Assembly: GCF_003590095.1 (NCBI RefSeq)
Contig: NC_039502.1
Location: 4,441,753 to 4,505,752, forward strand
Source of the DNA: Trichoplusia ni
Taxonomy: Eukaryota > Arthropoda > Insecta > Lepidoptera > Noctuidae
Direction: 5' to 3'
DNA length: 64,000 nt
The notes under the pieces were generated by a model that saw only the letters and a program-made list of their open reading frames with translations, searched no databases and was not told where the DNA came from. The position numbers and the translations under genes are program-made. This document shows positions 10,625 to 25,600 of this stretch, in pieces (position 1 is the first letter of the stretch; each line of letters opens with the position of its first letter).

Positions 10625-13600
10625 GTAAGTCACGCACGCACTTGTATTAGCATACCCGTGGGCCCGCGCGTGGTAGCCGCGGATTTGCATCGTTGCGCAA
10701 GCGGCTGCGCACGCAAGCTACACTTCATTGATGCCTTCTTGGGTGAAGTTGAAGTTTCATTCACAAGCAGGCCGCGTAGCACCTCTCACTCGATGGCTTG
10801 TTTTATGAGCTTTACGAAAACCGCGAGGATCCGCCGCGCCGTAAATAACACTGAGTGACAGTTGCGACACGCGCGCCCACGCGGCGCCGCCGGATGTACG
10901 TAGGGGTTCCTTTAAGGACCGGTTGTCTGTCTACTGTATTTATTAGTTAAAGTATAACTCCGTACTTTTGCAACGCTGCCCGCGCAGACAGCGGGCCGGC
11001 TGTGAACATTATCTTTGTATCTGTTACATTTTCCATTTCCATTAATTATATCATTCCGGTCTACCAGATTTCTTGGGTAATTGAAATATACACTTCGTTC
11101 ACAGCTGTGGGTTTCTTAATAAACTATTAGTATCAATTCGCCACGGCCCTTGCCCCTTCACGTTTGTACTTAATCTGTCGATTGGTAACGTTTCTATCTG
11201 TCGATATGAATAATGGTATCTTTTACAATTTGTAATGGTTTGTTAATGTGGCGAGATGCAATTAATTGGTTATCGCGAGTCTGTCGTGGGTCGTGTGATC
11301 GAAAGTTAAAGTTTAGTACAGTGATGATGGATGTTGTGTGAAAGTGCTAAACATGTAGGTCGCTCCAACAGGCTTGCCGGAGGAAGGTCCGAGGAACGCG
11401 GCGTGGCATAGCCTGGTCTTCAATAAGATCAGGTCGCTGTGGTCCACGCACTCGTCCGTGCCGCAAGGACTCAACCAACTTACAGGCACGAAGTCTTAAT
11501 TTTGCATTGGAATGTGGGTTATACCGATGTTGCTCATTTAATTGCAAATTCTGGTTTAAGAATCGATTATAGACATCCATAAACATGATAACGTGGCGAA
11601 GTGTGTTGCATTTGTTTCTGGAAACGATAGTTCTCGACTGTCGAACACTTGTCGAATAATTTGTTGTTTCGACGAATTTGTCGATTGACGGGATTAATAT
11701 AGATGTAGTATGGATTGTTGCGGTAAATGAACACATCGGTATTCGGTCCACATTCCGTGCTCGTCCTAGCACGGTCGTCGCTCGATTTTTGCACACCTTA
11801 TTGCCTGATCGCATCTCTCCGTTTGACACATAGCTTAGTATACCGGTTTTGTTTTCAATTGTTCCTTTGCATTTTGTGTGGTTTTTTGATTTTGTTTTGT
11901 TTAAATTAAATTGTAACGCTTGAACGGTTTTGTGTTGAATATAATTTGATTTGTTGTTTTGTTTTTGCACATTCCAGTTATGCTAACTTAGGTTATATGC
12001 GCACATGTAATATAATGACATTAATTGTTATTGAAATGTATGTAATAACCAATGAAGAAATCGTATCATTGACGTGTTTCATAACAGCACCATAAATCGT
12101 TTGAATAGAGATGTAACCTTCCACGCATGAGTCATGGTCGCATTGTGTATATATGATGGCATGAATAATCGATTTCTTTAATCGAGATAAAGTATCGATG
12201 ACAAAAGTAACATCGATTTGTAGGCGAGATGCTTACTGATAAAATTGATGGAAAAGTAGATAGAAGATATATGACTTTTAAATGCAATCTAACGTAAATT
12301 CAAAATGTATAGAAATATGAGATTGGTGAAAAGCAATCGTAAGTGCTAATTTGAAATATGTATTGATTTATTTTACTTACTGTATTGCTATTAAGATTAC
12401 TGTATGGAAGAAATTGATTGACTACGTACTGAAAGTCATTTTAATATTGATTGCAGTTTTCATCATAAATGACATTTATTCTTATTAGATCTTTTACATT
12501 TGCAATTTTCTGTCAGCGTTTATTTGTTGAAATATTACTTGAATGGAGGTTTAAGAGGGGAAAATAGCTAGAGGGATTCACGACCACCTTTTAGAATTAG
12601 ACAGTGTTACGATAGCGTTGAAATGTCGCCCTGCGCTGTATAATACGCCATGTACTCGTAGCTTCCAAAACTGCAATGGTCTAACCACGAGAGATGAATT
12701 GAATTATATTATTTTTCTAGCAGTGTTATAATACACTTATAATCATTTTACTGCTTTCAATTGACTGGAATTAATCCGGTCTTTTTCATAATGTACATGA
12801 GTCCAACATGTAGATGCTTTCTTGAGAACTGTAATCTCAAATGTGATCTTCTAGAGGATAGCCTCTGGTAGACCTCCTGTTCTATGGAATAAACGACATG
12901 GCCTTCAAGCCCTGACTAGATAGCTCTAGCGGCCTCTTTTCTTTTTTGCCAGCTAGTTAAGGCAAGAAAGAGCTCACAACGACAACTGAATGCCCAAGAG
13001 TGAAACGCTTTATGGGGTGAAGTGAGGGTCGCTATCACAAACGGCTCGCCACAAGCTGCTCTGCGAATGATTCTCTTCCGTATTACCTTTTTCATACAAG
13101 TCAAGTTACAAGTAAGGCCAAGTGCCAGACGCGTCTAAATTCAGTAAGTCGGCATGACGCTACGCTGCGTAGGATGTGCGCAGGAGTCGACTTGTCACCA
13201 AAAGAAGGCGGGGCCTTCAATAAATCGGTGCAACTCGTGATAGCAGGGACCCTTAACCTTTGGATTATAATGAATGTTCAGTTTAAGTTGTGGGCTTGAG
13301 TGTTAGAATATTGAAATGTTGACTTACACTATAGTATCTATTTTTCTAATTACTCTGCTAATACAAAAATCGTGGTGGTCTTAAAAATAATTACAATGAG
13401 TAAAATTTTTGTTTGTGAAATTAAAATATCACATTTTATTATAAACGATAATTTGTCCCTACTAAGTTTTTAAGTTTTAATTATGAAACCAAGACAACAG
13501 TAATAATCTAAAATCATCTTCATTGTTAAAAATACTTTTTATTCGTGCATTCAAATCTCAAGTCGTATTCAAAATGCGTTTTAAACATGCACAGTTTAAA

Positions 13601-16600
13601 TTTAACGACGATATAAAATATCACGATAGCAATTTGATCCCAAGGTTGAGAGCCACTGGTCTATAAGCTAGTTAAATAACATAGGCGTCAGTAAGGCTTC
13701 GAGTCAATGAAACAACTTTAACTTATTGCAGTGTGGGTTCATATTATGTGATAGGTAATATATATGGTGTAATTGTTATTGATTATTATACATATTGCCT
13801 GTTTTAAACAAAAAAAGTTACGAATGAAGTAATGAGAAGCGAATAGATTTCTAAATATGCTTAACATGGTATAATGAAGAGACATGTAAGAACAATGGTC
13901 GATTTTGGAGTTGTGGTGGCTTTGGCAGATAATCGGTACCAATCGGTTATGAAATAACGTGAGCCTGTGTCACCGGGATCTTAGACCATATCAAAGATAC
14001 GTGATTTGTTCCTTTTATAATTTCGGCTTTGTTTATCGGCGTCTCCCTTTAAAAACTACTATTTGAGGAGCTCGTGGACTCTACGGGCTAGCCACCTGAA
14101 AATATCAGCTAGAATCGTAATATAAAAGTATTTAGGTATATACGTCCTGCAGCTGAGCGGAAGCCTCGGCTTAAGGTTTTTAGCATTTTGACCTCTTTGG
14201 ATAATTGTTTAAAACCAAATAATGTCTTTTAAATAACAAAGTGATCAGTGAAAGTAATTGACTGACCATAATTTTAGTACTTATGTTATTATTAGTCATA
14301 GGTTTACGACTGGTCAGTTTCAGGTAACAAGTTTCCTAGTATGGACCTTTATTATGTAAGCCGACTCCTTTAACCGGGATATGTGATACGAAAGTAAGCA
14401 TTAACAGTTTATTTATAACAATAATAACGTTTTTATACGTTAGCCAGTACAGAAGCAAAGAATAGAGTTTTACGCAAAAAAGTTGGAAACATGAAGGTGA
14501 TGATTTTTTTTAAATAAAGGTCTTTCTAATACTAATTCCCCTTCTAAAATTGTCAATGAAATCGCCAAAAAAATCTGATGCCTTTAAATTCTGTACAGAA
14601 AAAAAATAAGCACCAAATCTTTTAGTAAACCCGAAACTAATCAATTTCAACTAAAAAGATTGTATAGGTCAACTCCAATCTCTTTTGCCACTATTTTGAT
14701 ATTAATTGAAGCCTTAATGCTATTAAAATATGGAATTATAATATTACGCAAATGCCTTGTCACTTGCAAGTCATTTAGTGTAAGATGTAAATGTCAGTTT
14801 GTAGGCGAGTTATTGAAACTGGATATTACAATAAACATTGACTTAAGCTGATCGGCTAAATTCGTTTTTCTTCGGATTTCATCGGATTTTGCACACGGAT
14901 TGTTGATAAGTTACATTTCTCCGAGGGCTTTTATCGAATCCCTCAACTGACCGATAAAGTGACGTCACTTGTCGAAGCGGAATGTCATCCTCATACAATA
15001 TTTTTCTGTTCGTGATTACGCTAATGCGATGCAAGATTGTTTTTTTTTTTCAACCGTGGGCAAATACTTATATAACACCGAAAAAAAAGCAACTTCATTC
15101 ATAATCTCACTCTTTTTCTGTTCAACATTACAACGAAGGGAAAAATTAATACGTTTTTTTTGTAAAATGTCGGTGGTTTACAAAATTACTGTTTGAGCTT
15201 AAAAGGTAAAGCGAATTACGGAGCATTTTGTACCCATAGCAACTTTGCTTGTATCGTAAAGTGTTGTTCCAATTTGCATGTTATTTCCATAAACATGACA
15301 CATGGACTTAATAGACTGATATTGCAAATATACAGTTGGAAGACATAGTGGTAGTGAAAAGGCCACTAGACTCGATAATGCAGGAATATGAAAATACTCC
15401 TTAGATGGTGAAAGTTAGTAATACTGAGATACAACGCTAAAAACCAAAAGCGATCAACGAACTACTGAGTCCAAAGATGTGATTATGTTTGTTACCCCTT
15501 TGTGTCCACACCGCATGACCAATTTTGATAATATTTTAAATGGATATCAGATATAAGTCTAGATAGACACAAAGGCTACTTTTATCTGGTAGCGACGTGG
15601 AGTATTAGCTAGTATTTTCGTATTTTTGAATGCCTTTAAGCCTCGATTCTCTTTCCAAAATGGACGACGCAAAAGGTTCATCGATGTGTTGGTTTTTGAA
15701 ACTTTTTCTCTTAACCCAATATAAATTATTTTTTATCTTTTAAATATGAATATCAAAACCTCAACGTATGTTCACACTGTAAGTAAATTAGGTGTAAAGA
15801 TCGTAACACGCGATACTTCGCTTCCGTCGTTTCGTCCGTGTGAAACGCCATATTGTGCTATCGCATTACACGTTTTGGTTTGGCAGTAGATATTTTTGGA
15901 TAGGCTGACGTATGACTCAATTGATCTAACTATTACAGTAACATAATTAATTATTATTGTATCGTAAAATAATTCCCGGTACATCCCTTTTCACGTGTAG
16001 GGCAGGATTGAACACTAATTATGAACATTATGATAAAATTGATCGAATCATTGCTATAACTGCTACATTAGAAGCTTTTCTAAGAAAATAAATGCGCCAA
16101 ATATTATGCCAAAAATATAACAGGGAACTAAATTGTTTTTAACAGAAATATTATTTGTTCTATCAAGTCGATCTGAAACTGTCTTAACCTGAGTTCTTAG
16201 GCTTAATACTTACTTAGACCGAGATAGTTTCATCTTTCTGTGGTGTTACAGATTTGTTACTTATGACAGAGTTTCAGTATATTCTCAGTTGCTACTCATA
16301 AAAGTAAATCGAAAAAAAAATCAAAAAATCTCTTGCAATAGAGACAACATTGTGATGGAAAGAAATGAAGGCAACTTCTCCATCCAAAATGTACATGGCA
16401 AATTGAACTTTGTACCATTCACATAGAATACAAAATCAAGCATAGGGCAATAAATATAAAAGCTTGACTTTGAGCTTTTGATATGCTATGTACAGATTTG
16501 CATACAGTAATAATTTACCTGTATATCTTAGTTTCAACCTTGGCAATGCTCACATTGACTAGTAATGTACATTTGAGTGACATAACTCAGTAATTATGTC

Positions 16601-19600
16601 AAGTCGTGACAGTGAACGGACAAAGGACTTGTATCACGGCCGAAGTTTTTGTTTTAAATGGTTAATGTTGTCTGTTTGTAGTAGCTCAGTCTCAAAAGTG
16701 TTTGTCTAGTTTTCTAGATTGATTTATCTATTTAGTATTAAGTCTTAATAGTTTTTAATGCAAACAAATAAGTGCATTACATTAAATCCTTATTGATTTC
16801 GAACCTTCAATTAACTTTTACATGAGTACTAGATGTCGTTATTAGCACTATGTAATTGTAGTTTCTACAATAATGATATTTTTTAGCCATCTCACCTCGC
16901 TAAATAATGATTGAACTAAATCCAGTTAGACAGGTAGCTTGACCACGATTAAGTTCTCTTTACAACAAAAACAAAATTGTCATAATTGGTTTTCTTTTTG
17001 TTTAGGTAGAGCAAAATGCTGATAAGATCTTTCCTTACGCCCCGGTAACGAACTTGCATAGCTGGAGTCATGGGATCTCTTTCATGCCCGGTTTTCTCAC
17101 ATCATCATTTCCCATTCCAATCCATTAATCAAACTATTAGCCTTTTTCACGCAGAGAATAAAAGTTCATACTTACCTTTACCATCAATTAGACTCACCAT
17201 GATTAAGGATCACAGTTCCAAGATCCGAGTTCCCATTCCCATACAAAAATAATAATATACCAACCTATTTACTTAGGTTTTTACCCCAATGAAACCTGCT
17301 TTTATCGTGGGATCGTGTTTTTCATTGACCACATCCCATCAATGAACGATCAGGAACTGCTTTTTACTTGTAACTAAGGTTTATGTTTATTAATACTTGG
17401 TAGCTCCAGTAATTCTAACTGAATGGGTGAGACTTTGGAACGCAGGGATCTCACAATTGTATATTAAGCAATGATTGATTGCAGTCATGTTGTAGACAAT
17501 TTTTAATAATGTTTTATATTATAATTATTGTATAAGATTTGTTTTTAACCAACTTTGTAAAGTTGTAGCTTAATTTTATTATGATCGGACAAGTGATTTT
17601 GGAATTGTTCCTCACAATGCCTTTCCTTTGACTACAAGAGAAAACTGTAATGTATGCGCATTGTTGGACAAAATATTGTAAAAAAATTATGATTTACGTA
17701 ACACGTCATGGTCGGCCTAGGGAACGGTGGCGGGATCTAAAATGCTTACCACACAATCTGGTTTCTTGTGGGTCGGGATCGGAATCTTGAAAATATTTGG
17801 GCTAAGCAGATGGACATAGTGGGCTAGATTAAAAACAAAACAAAATCGGCGTTATATTTGGCAGCCGAAAAGATAAGTTATAAAAACCTAGTAAGTAAGT
17901 ACCCCTCCATAAATAAACTTTGTTGAAATCGATGCAAACAGTGTATTTAGCAATAATTTCATAAAAAAATGCTGACTAACATTGCGAATAGTAATTACTA
18001 AATTTCTCAATAGATTTAGATATCAATCAACTTTAAAATTTCACTAACATAATTATTTATACATTATCAAAGCGAAAGTCGTTGGCGAGAATTAATGTTA
18101 GTTACATACTGTTGATGTACTTCTTAATTAGAATGAGTGATGAGTTCATTGAATCATTTTTAATTGATATTTTTTTTGTTTTGTTCTGAATTTTAATTGC
18201 TTTCTATTTTTATATAGTACTATACGTATTAAGTAATAAAAAAATCGCTACAGTAAGTAGTTTATCCTTTAACTTAGCGTAGTAAACATATAGGCATAGC
18301 AACATAATACTATTTAAGGATAACTAGACCTGCCAGCTGATCAAATATCACATAATCTAGAGTAACAAGACGGCCACCCATCTTAAACCCGACCTCATCA
18401 AAAGTTCCTTAACCTCGAACTCCAGATCGAAATCTTGAAGAGTGACACTATAATAGCGACTTTCTCTTACTATTTGATCAAACAAACGCTACTGCATACA
18501 ATAGTAGAAATTAATTTCACGTTTCTTAAGAATTCAACAATGTTGCATTGTTTTATTGGTATGGGGCCACTAGATACGCGATTGCATTCTGAGGGTTAAA
18601 ACTCGAAAATTTGTTATCTGCTTTCTAGCGTTTTCTCGGACATGTATTTTTGCATTGTTCACACGATCAAGTCGTTTATATGAACGATTCTGGCAATAAG
18701 GAATTTAATACGTGTGTCGCGGAGATTTGCCAGACATTAAGACCTTTTCGATGTCTATAATAATGTCTAACTGAGGAATATTATTTTTGTATCAATGGTA
18801 TCATAGACGTCATATGCCCAAAAGCATTCAGTTGCAGTTACCTACGAGCGTTTTAGGATTCCAAAGCAATGCTTGTCCTAAGCTGGGATCGAACCCCTAG
18901 CTCGTCGTGCACATTTGTCACATGCATGTTTATTTACGTGCTACCTTTTGGTGTTGCCAAAAATGAAGTCTAATAAAATTTAACTTTCAGAACGAAAGCT
19001 GCCACTTGTTAAATCTTTTACTATAAACTGTATATGTCTAATTAATACTTAGTGCTACGGGGATTCGTATATCCAACTGAAGCTGCAATAGTTTCAATAA
19101 CATTTCGATTTTAATATCACCGTATATCAAAGCTTTAAAGTTCAATTTCCCATGAACATAATGTGCCGTGAACAACTAATTAATTATCGACATATTAGGA
19201 ATTACTTATAATAAGTTTAGTATCAAATAAATTATATTGAACTTACATCTTGCTAAGTTGCAAACACGTATAAAATTTTGAATGTCAAACGTTTACTAGT
19301 CGCCGACATTTTGGTAAATGTCTTCATTTAACGATGCTGTGTGAACGTGGGTACATTAATATAGTCATTTTATATTTCATTATACAAGATAGCTTGACGC
19401 TTAAAATTTAATTAGTTTAATATCTACAGCTAAGATATTATGGCAGTAACTGTCTGTGTCAGCTAATGTTCGTAATGGTAGCACCGATTTTGATAACGTT
19501 TTACTACTTTTACTGACTTATAACTGATTGTATAAAAAGACGTTACAGTAATTCTATAAAGAAAAACTTAAATCTAAATTTCCAAGTAAATATTGTATAG

Positions 19601-22600
19601 TTAAAAACAGGACAAAATCCGGATTAAATGAGTTTACATTACAACAAAAAGATCATCGTGTACCTAATTCTCTCTCTTTTAATATTTCTATAAAGTTTGT
19701 TCTACATTTAACAAGCCACAATTCAAAACAAACCATCTGAAAAATAAAAAAACAAAAGCCACGATCCCCGCTAACCGCATAGCCCCACAACCGTATCGAG
19801 TTGTGATCTCAGAAGTCAGACTATCCCGCGTTCCCACGGCTCGCTTCCGCACCTGTTATCCTCTTACACCGGACAACACTGGCTTCGATAGGTACCTAGT
19901 ATACCTTTTAGTAAAGTTACAAGAAAACTTCATACAAATCCTTAAAGTTTGAAGTACGGATGGTGGAATCTGGGATGAAATGGATTCGTTCTTAGAGAAT
20001 TAGTCGTGGCTCACGAGAGGAACTAATGGAAGAATAATTTCGTTTTTATAACAAGAAAAAAAATGAAAAAATATGGAAGCTCTAACATTAAATGTCTAAA
20101 TAATTACAGTCTTAAATTTTAAGACTAGTAAGAATAATGAATTGCTACAAACGCGACCAGTTAAGTTAATGTTTTCCAATGTTTGGACTCTAGGTTTACT
20201 CACAATGCTTTCCTTCACCATTTATCAATACAATAATTTAAAAAGTACATAATAACTTACTAAAACGTCAAATTGGTATATTGGTACTTAACCTGCGTTG
20301 GGATCGAACCTGCCCCCCCGTGCATACCATTCCACACATAGAACCGCAAAGCCACCACCACATTACTTTCAACAACAGACCTAAATTATTTTTCCACCAT
20401 CAATCACTTAAATACCATGGTTTCCGTAAGTTATAACCATAACACAAAACCGTCCATTTAAAAACCCTATTATTTAATATGAAATACAGCAATAAAACCC
20501 TCATTACGTGATATTAAACAGAGATATAAAAGTTAACAACAGTTCAGTATAATATTCCAATTAAAAATCATAACGATACATCCGTCGATTAAAACGGACT
20601 TGTTTCGCCACTCACAAAGGGACTTACATTATTGAAACGACGATAACAAACATAGATGTATATTTAAACAATTATAATAAACTAGATTAAGTGACTCAAT
20701 CTTTAAGTGGTAATCTCACTTCCTTTAATTTTGTCTAAAAGAGACAGTCATTTCTTGTAACTAATAATGTCATAGTATATTTTTGAAAAAATAATACTAT
20801 AATATTTTGTGACATAATATACGACAAACTACTGAGCTATACCTGATGAAATTTATTATTATTATAGCTATTTCGCTTAAATTACTAAAGAATCGACAAA
20901 TTCTATCATGATAGTTCACAATTGTACATACATTTAATTTCCCTTTTTTATGAGAAATGGTTAACAATCGGTTAAAAAACTGTTTCATTTAAATGTTAGT
21001 GAAAACTATGGATACGAAAACGTGTTGTATGGAGATGACTTTTTTTGTTCCTTCCATTGTAAAACTCTTTCGCTACTCTTTCGCTGTTTTGAAAGTCAAG
21101 TGTGTGAACCTATGCTAGTTGTAGCTTCTTACGGTAAAAACTTAGACCACTTGTCACTTTAAGATGTACATACATAATGTTTTACACATAATAAATTATT
21201 TGTGAACACATAATAAATGTTTTGTAGTGTACTTGACCTCAAAAGAATTAGATGCGTAAGAGACGATTACAAATATTAATAAAAATTGTTTTTTTTTTTC
21301 TCAGACTTATTTGTTGAACTGTAGTATTTCATTATATTTTTTTAGTGCCTTATTACGTGTATTATATTTTAATTATTATTTTTGTATTGTATTAGTTTAT
21401 ATTTGGAGTGAGAGTATGGCTGTTGCACGGATGTGTATGCATGGATTTGTTTCATATTGATCGTGTTTGTTTGTGTTAATTACAAGCTTTGTGTCTATAA
21501 TGGAACACTTTGAACATATTTGCACCTTTGAATTTTGTGGCCAACCTTTTTTTAAATTAAAAACAAAGATAATGCAGGAAAAATTTGAACCTCAGCCAGC
21601 AAACCGAACACAAAACTAATGGCTCATCGAAATCATACACTTCATCAACTAAACTGCAAAGGTCACTGACCGAGCGTTCAAATTTATCCATTGCACTTGT
21701 CACTCGATTATTTTTTATTTAATCAACTTTTTCTCCTACAGATGATGAAGGAGGTCACATAAAGCAGGCCGGATATGAGTCGAGGAGACAGAATGACTTG
21801 TATATGCGACTCGGCCTGCTTCTGGGTGAAAGACGCGGTGCCAGGAATAAGGCTAGAGATAGCTGCACATCACTGGCTTCTCTAGATGCACATACTTTGG
21901 CATCGCATAATACTAGCCCTGTAAGTAAAGATTTAAGTTTGACTTTATCATCAATTAATTCTCAGTACACTGTATCAATGGCCATAATAATACCAGCCCA
22001 TAGATGTCCCACTACTAAAAACAGAGCTCTCGTGCTCTGAAAGTGAAAACATAGAGTTGACATCCTGTCATATACTATTCGTATTAAGATAATTAGGCTT
22101 CAACATACCTGTCCGGTATATTGTCATCAGAAATAGAGGAAGCAAGAAGCAACAATCACTTCCTTCTAAATTCAGCAACATATTAATGCTCAAGTATCAA
22201 TTTCATTAAAACCAAAAATTTTATTCAGTACTAGTTACTTGTGTTACTCGATACTGTTTTTTATTTCTCGCATCGCTACAATATTGATTTTCCGAAATCA
22301 AGGATTGTATCTGGTAAAGCAGGAATATCTACATACAAAAATCTGTTCAAAATGTTAATCTTTCTTTTCTAATCCCAGGTATCAACCCTCACGGGATCCT
22401 CTGAGGTGGAGGTGGCGACCCCCCTGGGCCGCGACTCTCTCGGCTCTCTGGCGTCCATGTCGCTGTCAGCAGCCAGCAACTGCTCCTCATCCAGCCCTGG
22501 CAGCAGGAGGCATTCCGTCAACAGTAAGTACAGCTTTATGAGACATTTGTGAAATGATCCAAGACTGACAGGCAGTTCAATTAAAGTTGTTTTTTGCCTT

Positions 22601-25600
22601 CAGAGATACAAAATTCACGATTGTTAAAACGCTATATTTGTAGTATGACGAATACAAAGTCAGTTTTCCACAACCGTTGATACAATTCTATTGAAAATCA
22701 TTTTTTGAGTTTCTAGACATCAACCTGTCCAACAAAGATATAGTAGGCACTTATTCTGGTAGCTGCAATAAAATAAGCTAACGACTAATTCCTGAGCCTG
22801 TGGACCAAATATCTCCAAAAAGTCGTAAAAATGTTTCAAATCTAATTAGTCTGACAAGTTCTTATCACCTATTCTCATTAGACCCTTGAAGATTGAAGTG
22901 GCTGGTCATTAAGATACCACGCCTCCTTTCTTTATGGCTGGCGATAAGAGCCGCTCCTTAGAAAATTGTTATTAGCTTTTGACACGAGAACGAGTTGAAT
23001 AGACCTTAGGCTCATTCCTTTTGATTGGCTTCTGGTAAATTATTGATGGATGAAACAGGCCAAGGTGGAAGTCATTTAAGTAGTAAAGGTCATCCGAATA
23101 CCAACCTCAATGGTAGATGCATTGGGATAATACAAAATCTTAGGAAGCCAAGTAAAAATTTGGGTCAGACAAAACTAAACCTTATTTCAAACTTCATACG
23201 TCTTCAATTGTATGTTTCCTTTACAGCGCTCCAAAGCGGCAGATCAGATGAACTAACACGAATGTCCAGTGGATTCTTTAAAACAAGGAAAACAGCTGCA
23301 AGACGCTCAGCAAGAGTCAACAGCAAACAATCTTCATCATCATCAGAAATCAAAAAAGGTAATTGTATAAAATATACAGATGGCCATGGAACAAAAAATA
23401 AAGAATTTATTATAGTACCTCTTGAAATCAGTTCCAGTGTAATTAGATTTGTAATTAAATAACGTTCAATGCGGATGTTAAAGTAAAGCTTAATTAAAAT
23501 TCTTTGGTGTTGCTGAAATACAATTAGAATTAACTATTTTTAGTTGGACTATATATTTTTTACACATACAACATATGTACATATATTTTTACGAGTGACA
23601 TCACGTATCTATTTATACTTAAATTAAAGGTGGATTGATCAAAATAAGCCTTTGTAAATCACACGTATGAACAATTTCATCCATTGTTTTGACCAATTTT
23701 TAAATAAGACCAACTATGCACATCAATGAAATATTGACTATTATTATCATTATACCTATATTTTTTTGCTATTTCATCTTTACTAATTTTCTAACAATTG
23801 TTTTTACAGTTCATCCATCGCCACAGTTGACGCTACGACCGTTGTTCTTCGAAGTACCGTCTACTGACAACCAGACATTCTTCTGCGGACGACATTGGCT
23901 CATGAGGGACATGGAGAAAGCTTTAGATTCCAGCTCTGCAGGTTTGTATATTATTTGATTAATGTACAAAAGAAATGTATTCTGTAAATTGTGCGCTGCT
24001 GGATTTAACAGTTAAGTTTTTATTTTCTTTTCAGTTTTTTGAATTGTTAAACGAAAAAACATAAACACTTTTCGAGTGGCTTCACTTCACTTCACTTTCA
24101 ATTTAATCAGAATGAATCTTCTGAACTCTTAACTTTGTCTTTCTTAATCTGCTCGTATTGTACGTGAAAATAGCAGTTATGTGAAAAAGTATACTTAAAA
24201 ATCTAAACTAAAAATATCAATATTTTTATCGACAGGTATCCTGGTATCTGGTTGTCCGGGCACGGGGAAGACAGCTCTGATCCTGCAGCTGGTCGAATAC
24301 TCCTGCTTTGGCAGGAAAAGGAACTGCGAGTATGAGGAGTTGAGAGAACAGTCAGACATCAGGGAGATGCTGCCAGAGGAACTGACCATTGGAATGTTCA
24401 CCCACTTGGCCTCACACGTTGTAGCTTATCATTTTTGTCAGGTAAGGGGTAGTTAACATTTTTGTTACCGCTGTCTACTCAGGATTGGTGAAGGATTATA
24501 CAGAAAAGAAATAATTTTATCTTGTTTGCAGGCCGATAACAACAGTACGTGCCTCGTGGGTGAATTTGTGCACTCTCTAGCAGCACAACTCTGCCAAGCA
24601 CCAAGACTTCAAGCTTACAGAGAGTATCTTCTGAGTGAAGCACATCTCCTCGCCTGTCTGTCACTAAAGGAATGCATCGCAGACCCAGACCTGGCCTTCA
24701 TGAGAGGCATAATCGAACCTCTCACAATCCTCCGAAGAAACGGGAGCATCGATTCTTCAAACAGCATAATCTTAGTCGATGGGCTCTGTGAAGCCGAGTA
24801 CCACAGACCAGACCATGGTTACACCATTGCGTCTTTCTTAGCAAAACACATACCTGAAATGCCCACCTGGCTCAAGGTCGTTGCCACAGTGCGAACACAA
24901 TTCTTAGAGCTAACCAAACAGTTGCCTTACAACAGGCTAAGTTTGGATGAATCTGACAATGTTCACAAAGATCTCTTGGAGTATTTCAACACGAGACTCC
25001 AAGCCGCGCCAATTATAGAGACGAATATCAAATGTTCGACAGGAAAGTCCGAAGGTGTTCACAATTCAGTGATGAAGTTCGCTCAGTACGTGCTTCATCT
25101 TAGCCAAGGCTCGTTTTTGTTCCTAAAATTAATTCTAGATTTACTCGAGAGGAGCCACATCGTAGTAAAATCAACAAATTACAAAGTCGTGCCTATATCA
25201 CTGGCACAAATATTCTTGTTGCAATTTAACCTACGATTCCCTACGGTGCAATCCTTTGAGAAAGTGACCCACATCTTAAGCGTGTGCTTGGCTGCTTTAT
25301 ATCCCCTTACGTTGGTAGAAATTTATTACTCAGTTAATTCATTACTGGTGAACACTTTTATGCCATGGGACGAATTCTGCCACCGATTCGAATCCCTCAC
25401 AGATTTCCTTGTGAAGAGGATCGACAATACCTACATGTTCTTCCACCCTTCGTTCAGGGAATGGTTGATTAGAAGAGACGATAATGAGAGCCCTAAATTC
25501 CTCTGTGATTTAAGAGCCGGTCACTGTGGTATCGCATTTAGACTATCCAGGGTACAAGCACCTTTAGATTCAGAGAAGACTATGGAATTGGGCCATCACA

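Larger units (their letters stand above)
10625..21741 (+). other. 11-kb intron of the TANC gene
   Basis: Bounded by GTAAGT at 10625 and CTCCTACAG ending at 21741, and the flanking exons join in phase (G|AT). I see no further exon that the frame requires. It contains two tRNA-derived SINE-like fragments (about 18880-18960 and 20270-20365), both minus-oriented. It also contains a 207-codon minus-strand ORF (11347-11970) with no recognised domain, in the more GC-rich part next to the RING exon. An alternative promoter for RING-less isoforms could lie here. Confidence 0.55.

Noticed and set aside
10338..10628. Long open frames on both strands across the TANC RING exon
   Set aside because: They are shadows of GC-rich coding sequence. 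Only the +1 frame from 10214 shows the RING motif and clean splice phases.
20270..20365. A tRNA gene on the minus strand
   Set aside because: A- and B-box-like motifs are present but no cloverleaf with paired acceptor and anticodon stems can be drawn, so a SINE remnant is the better reading.
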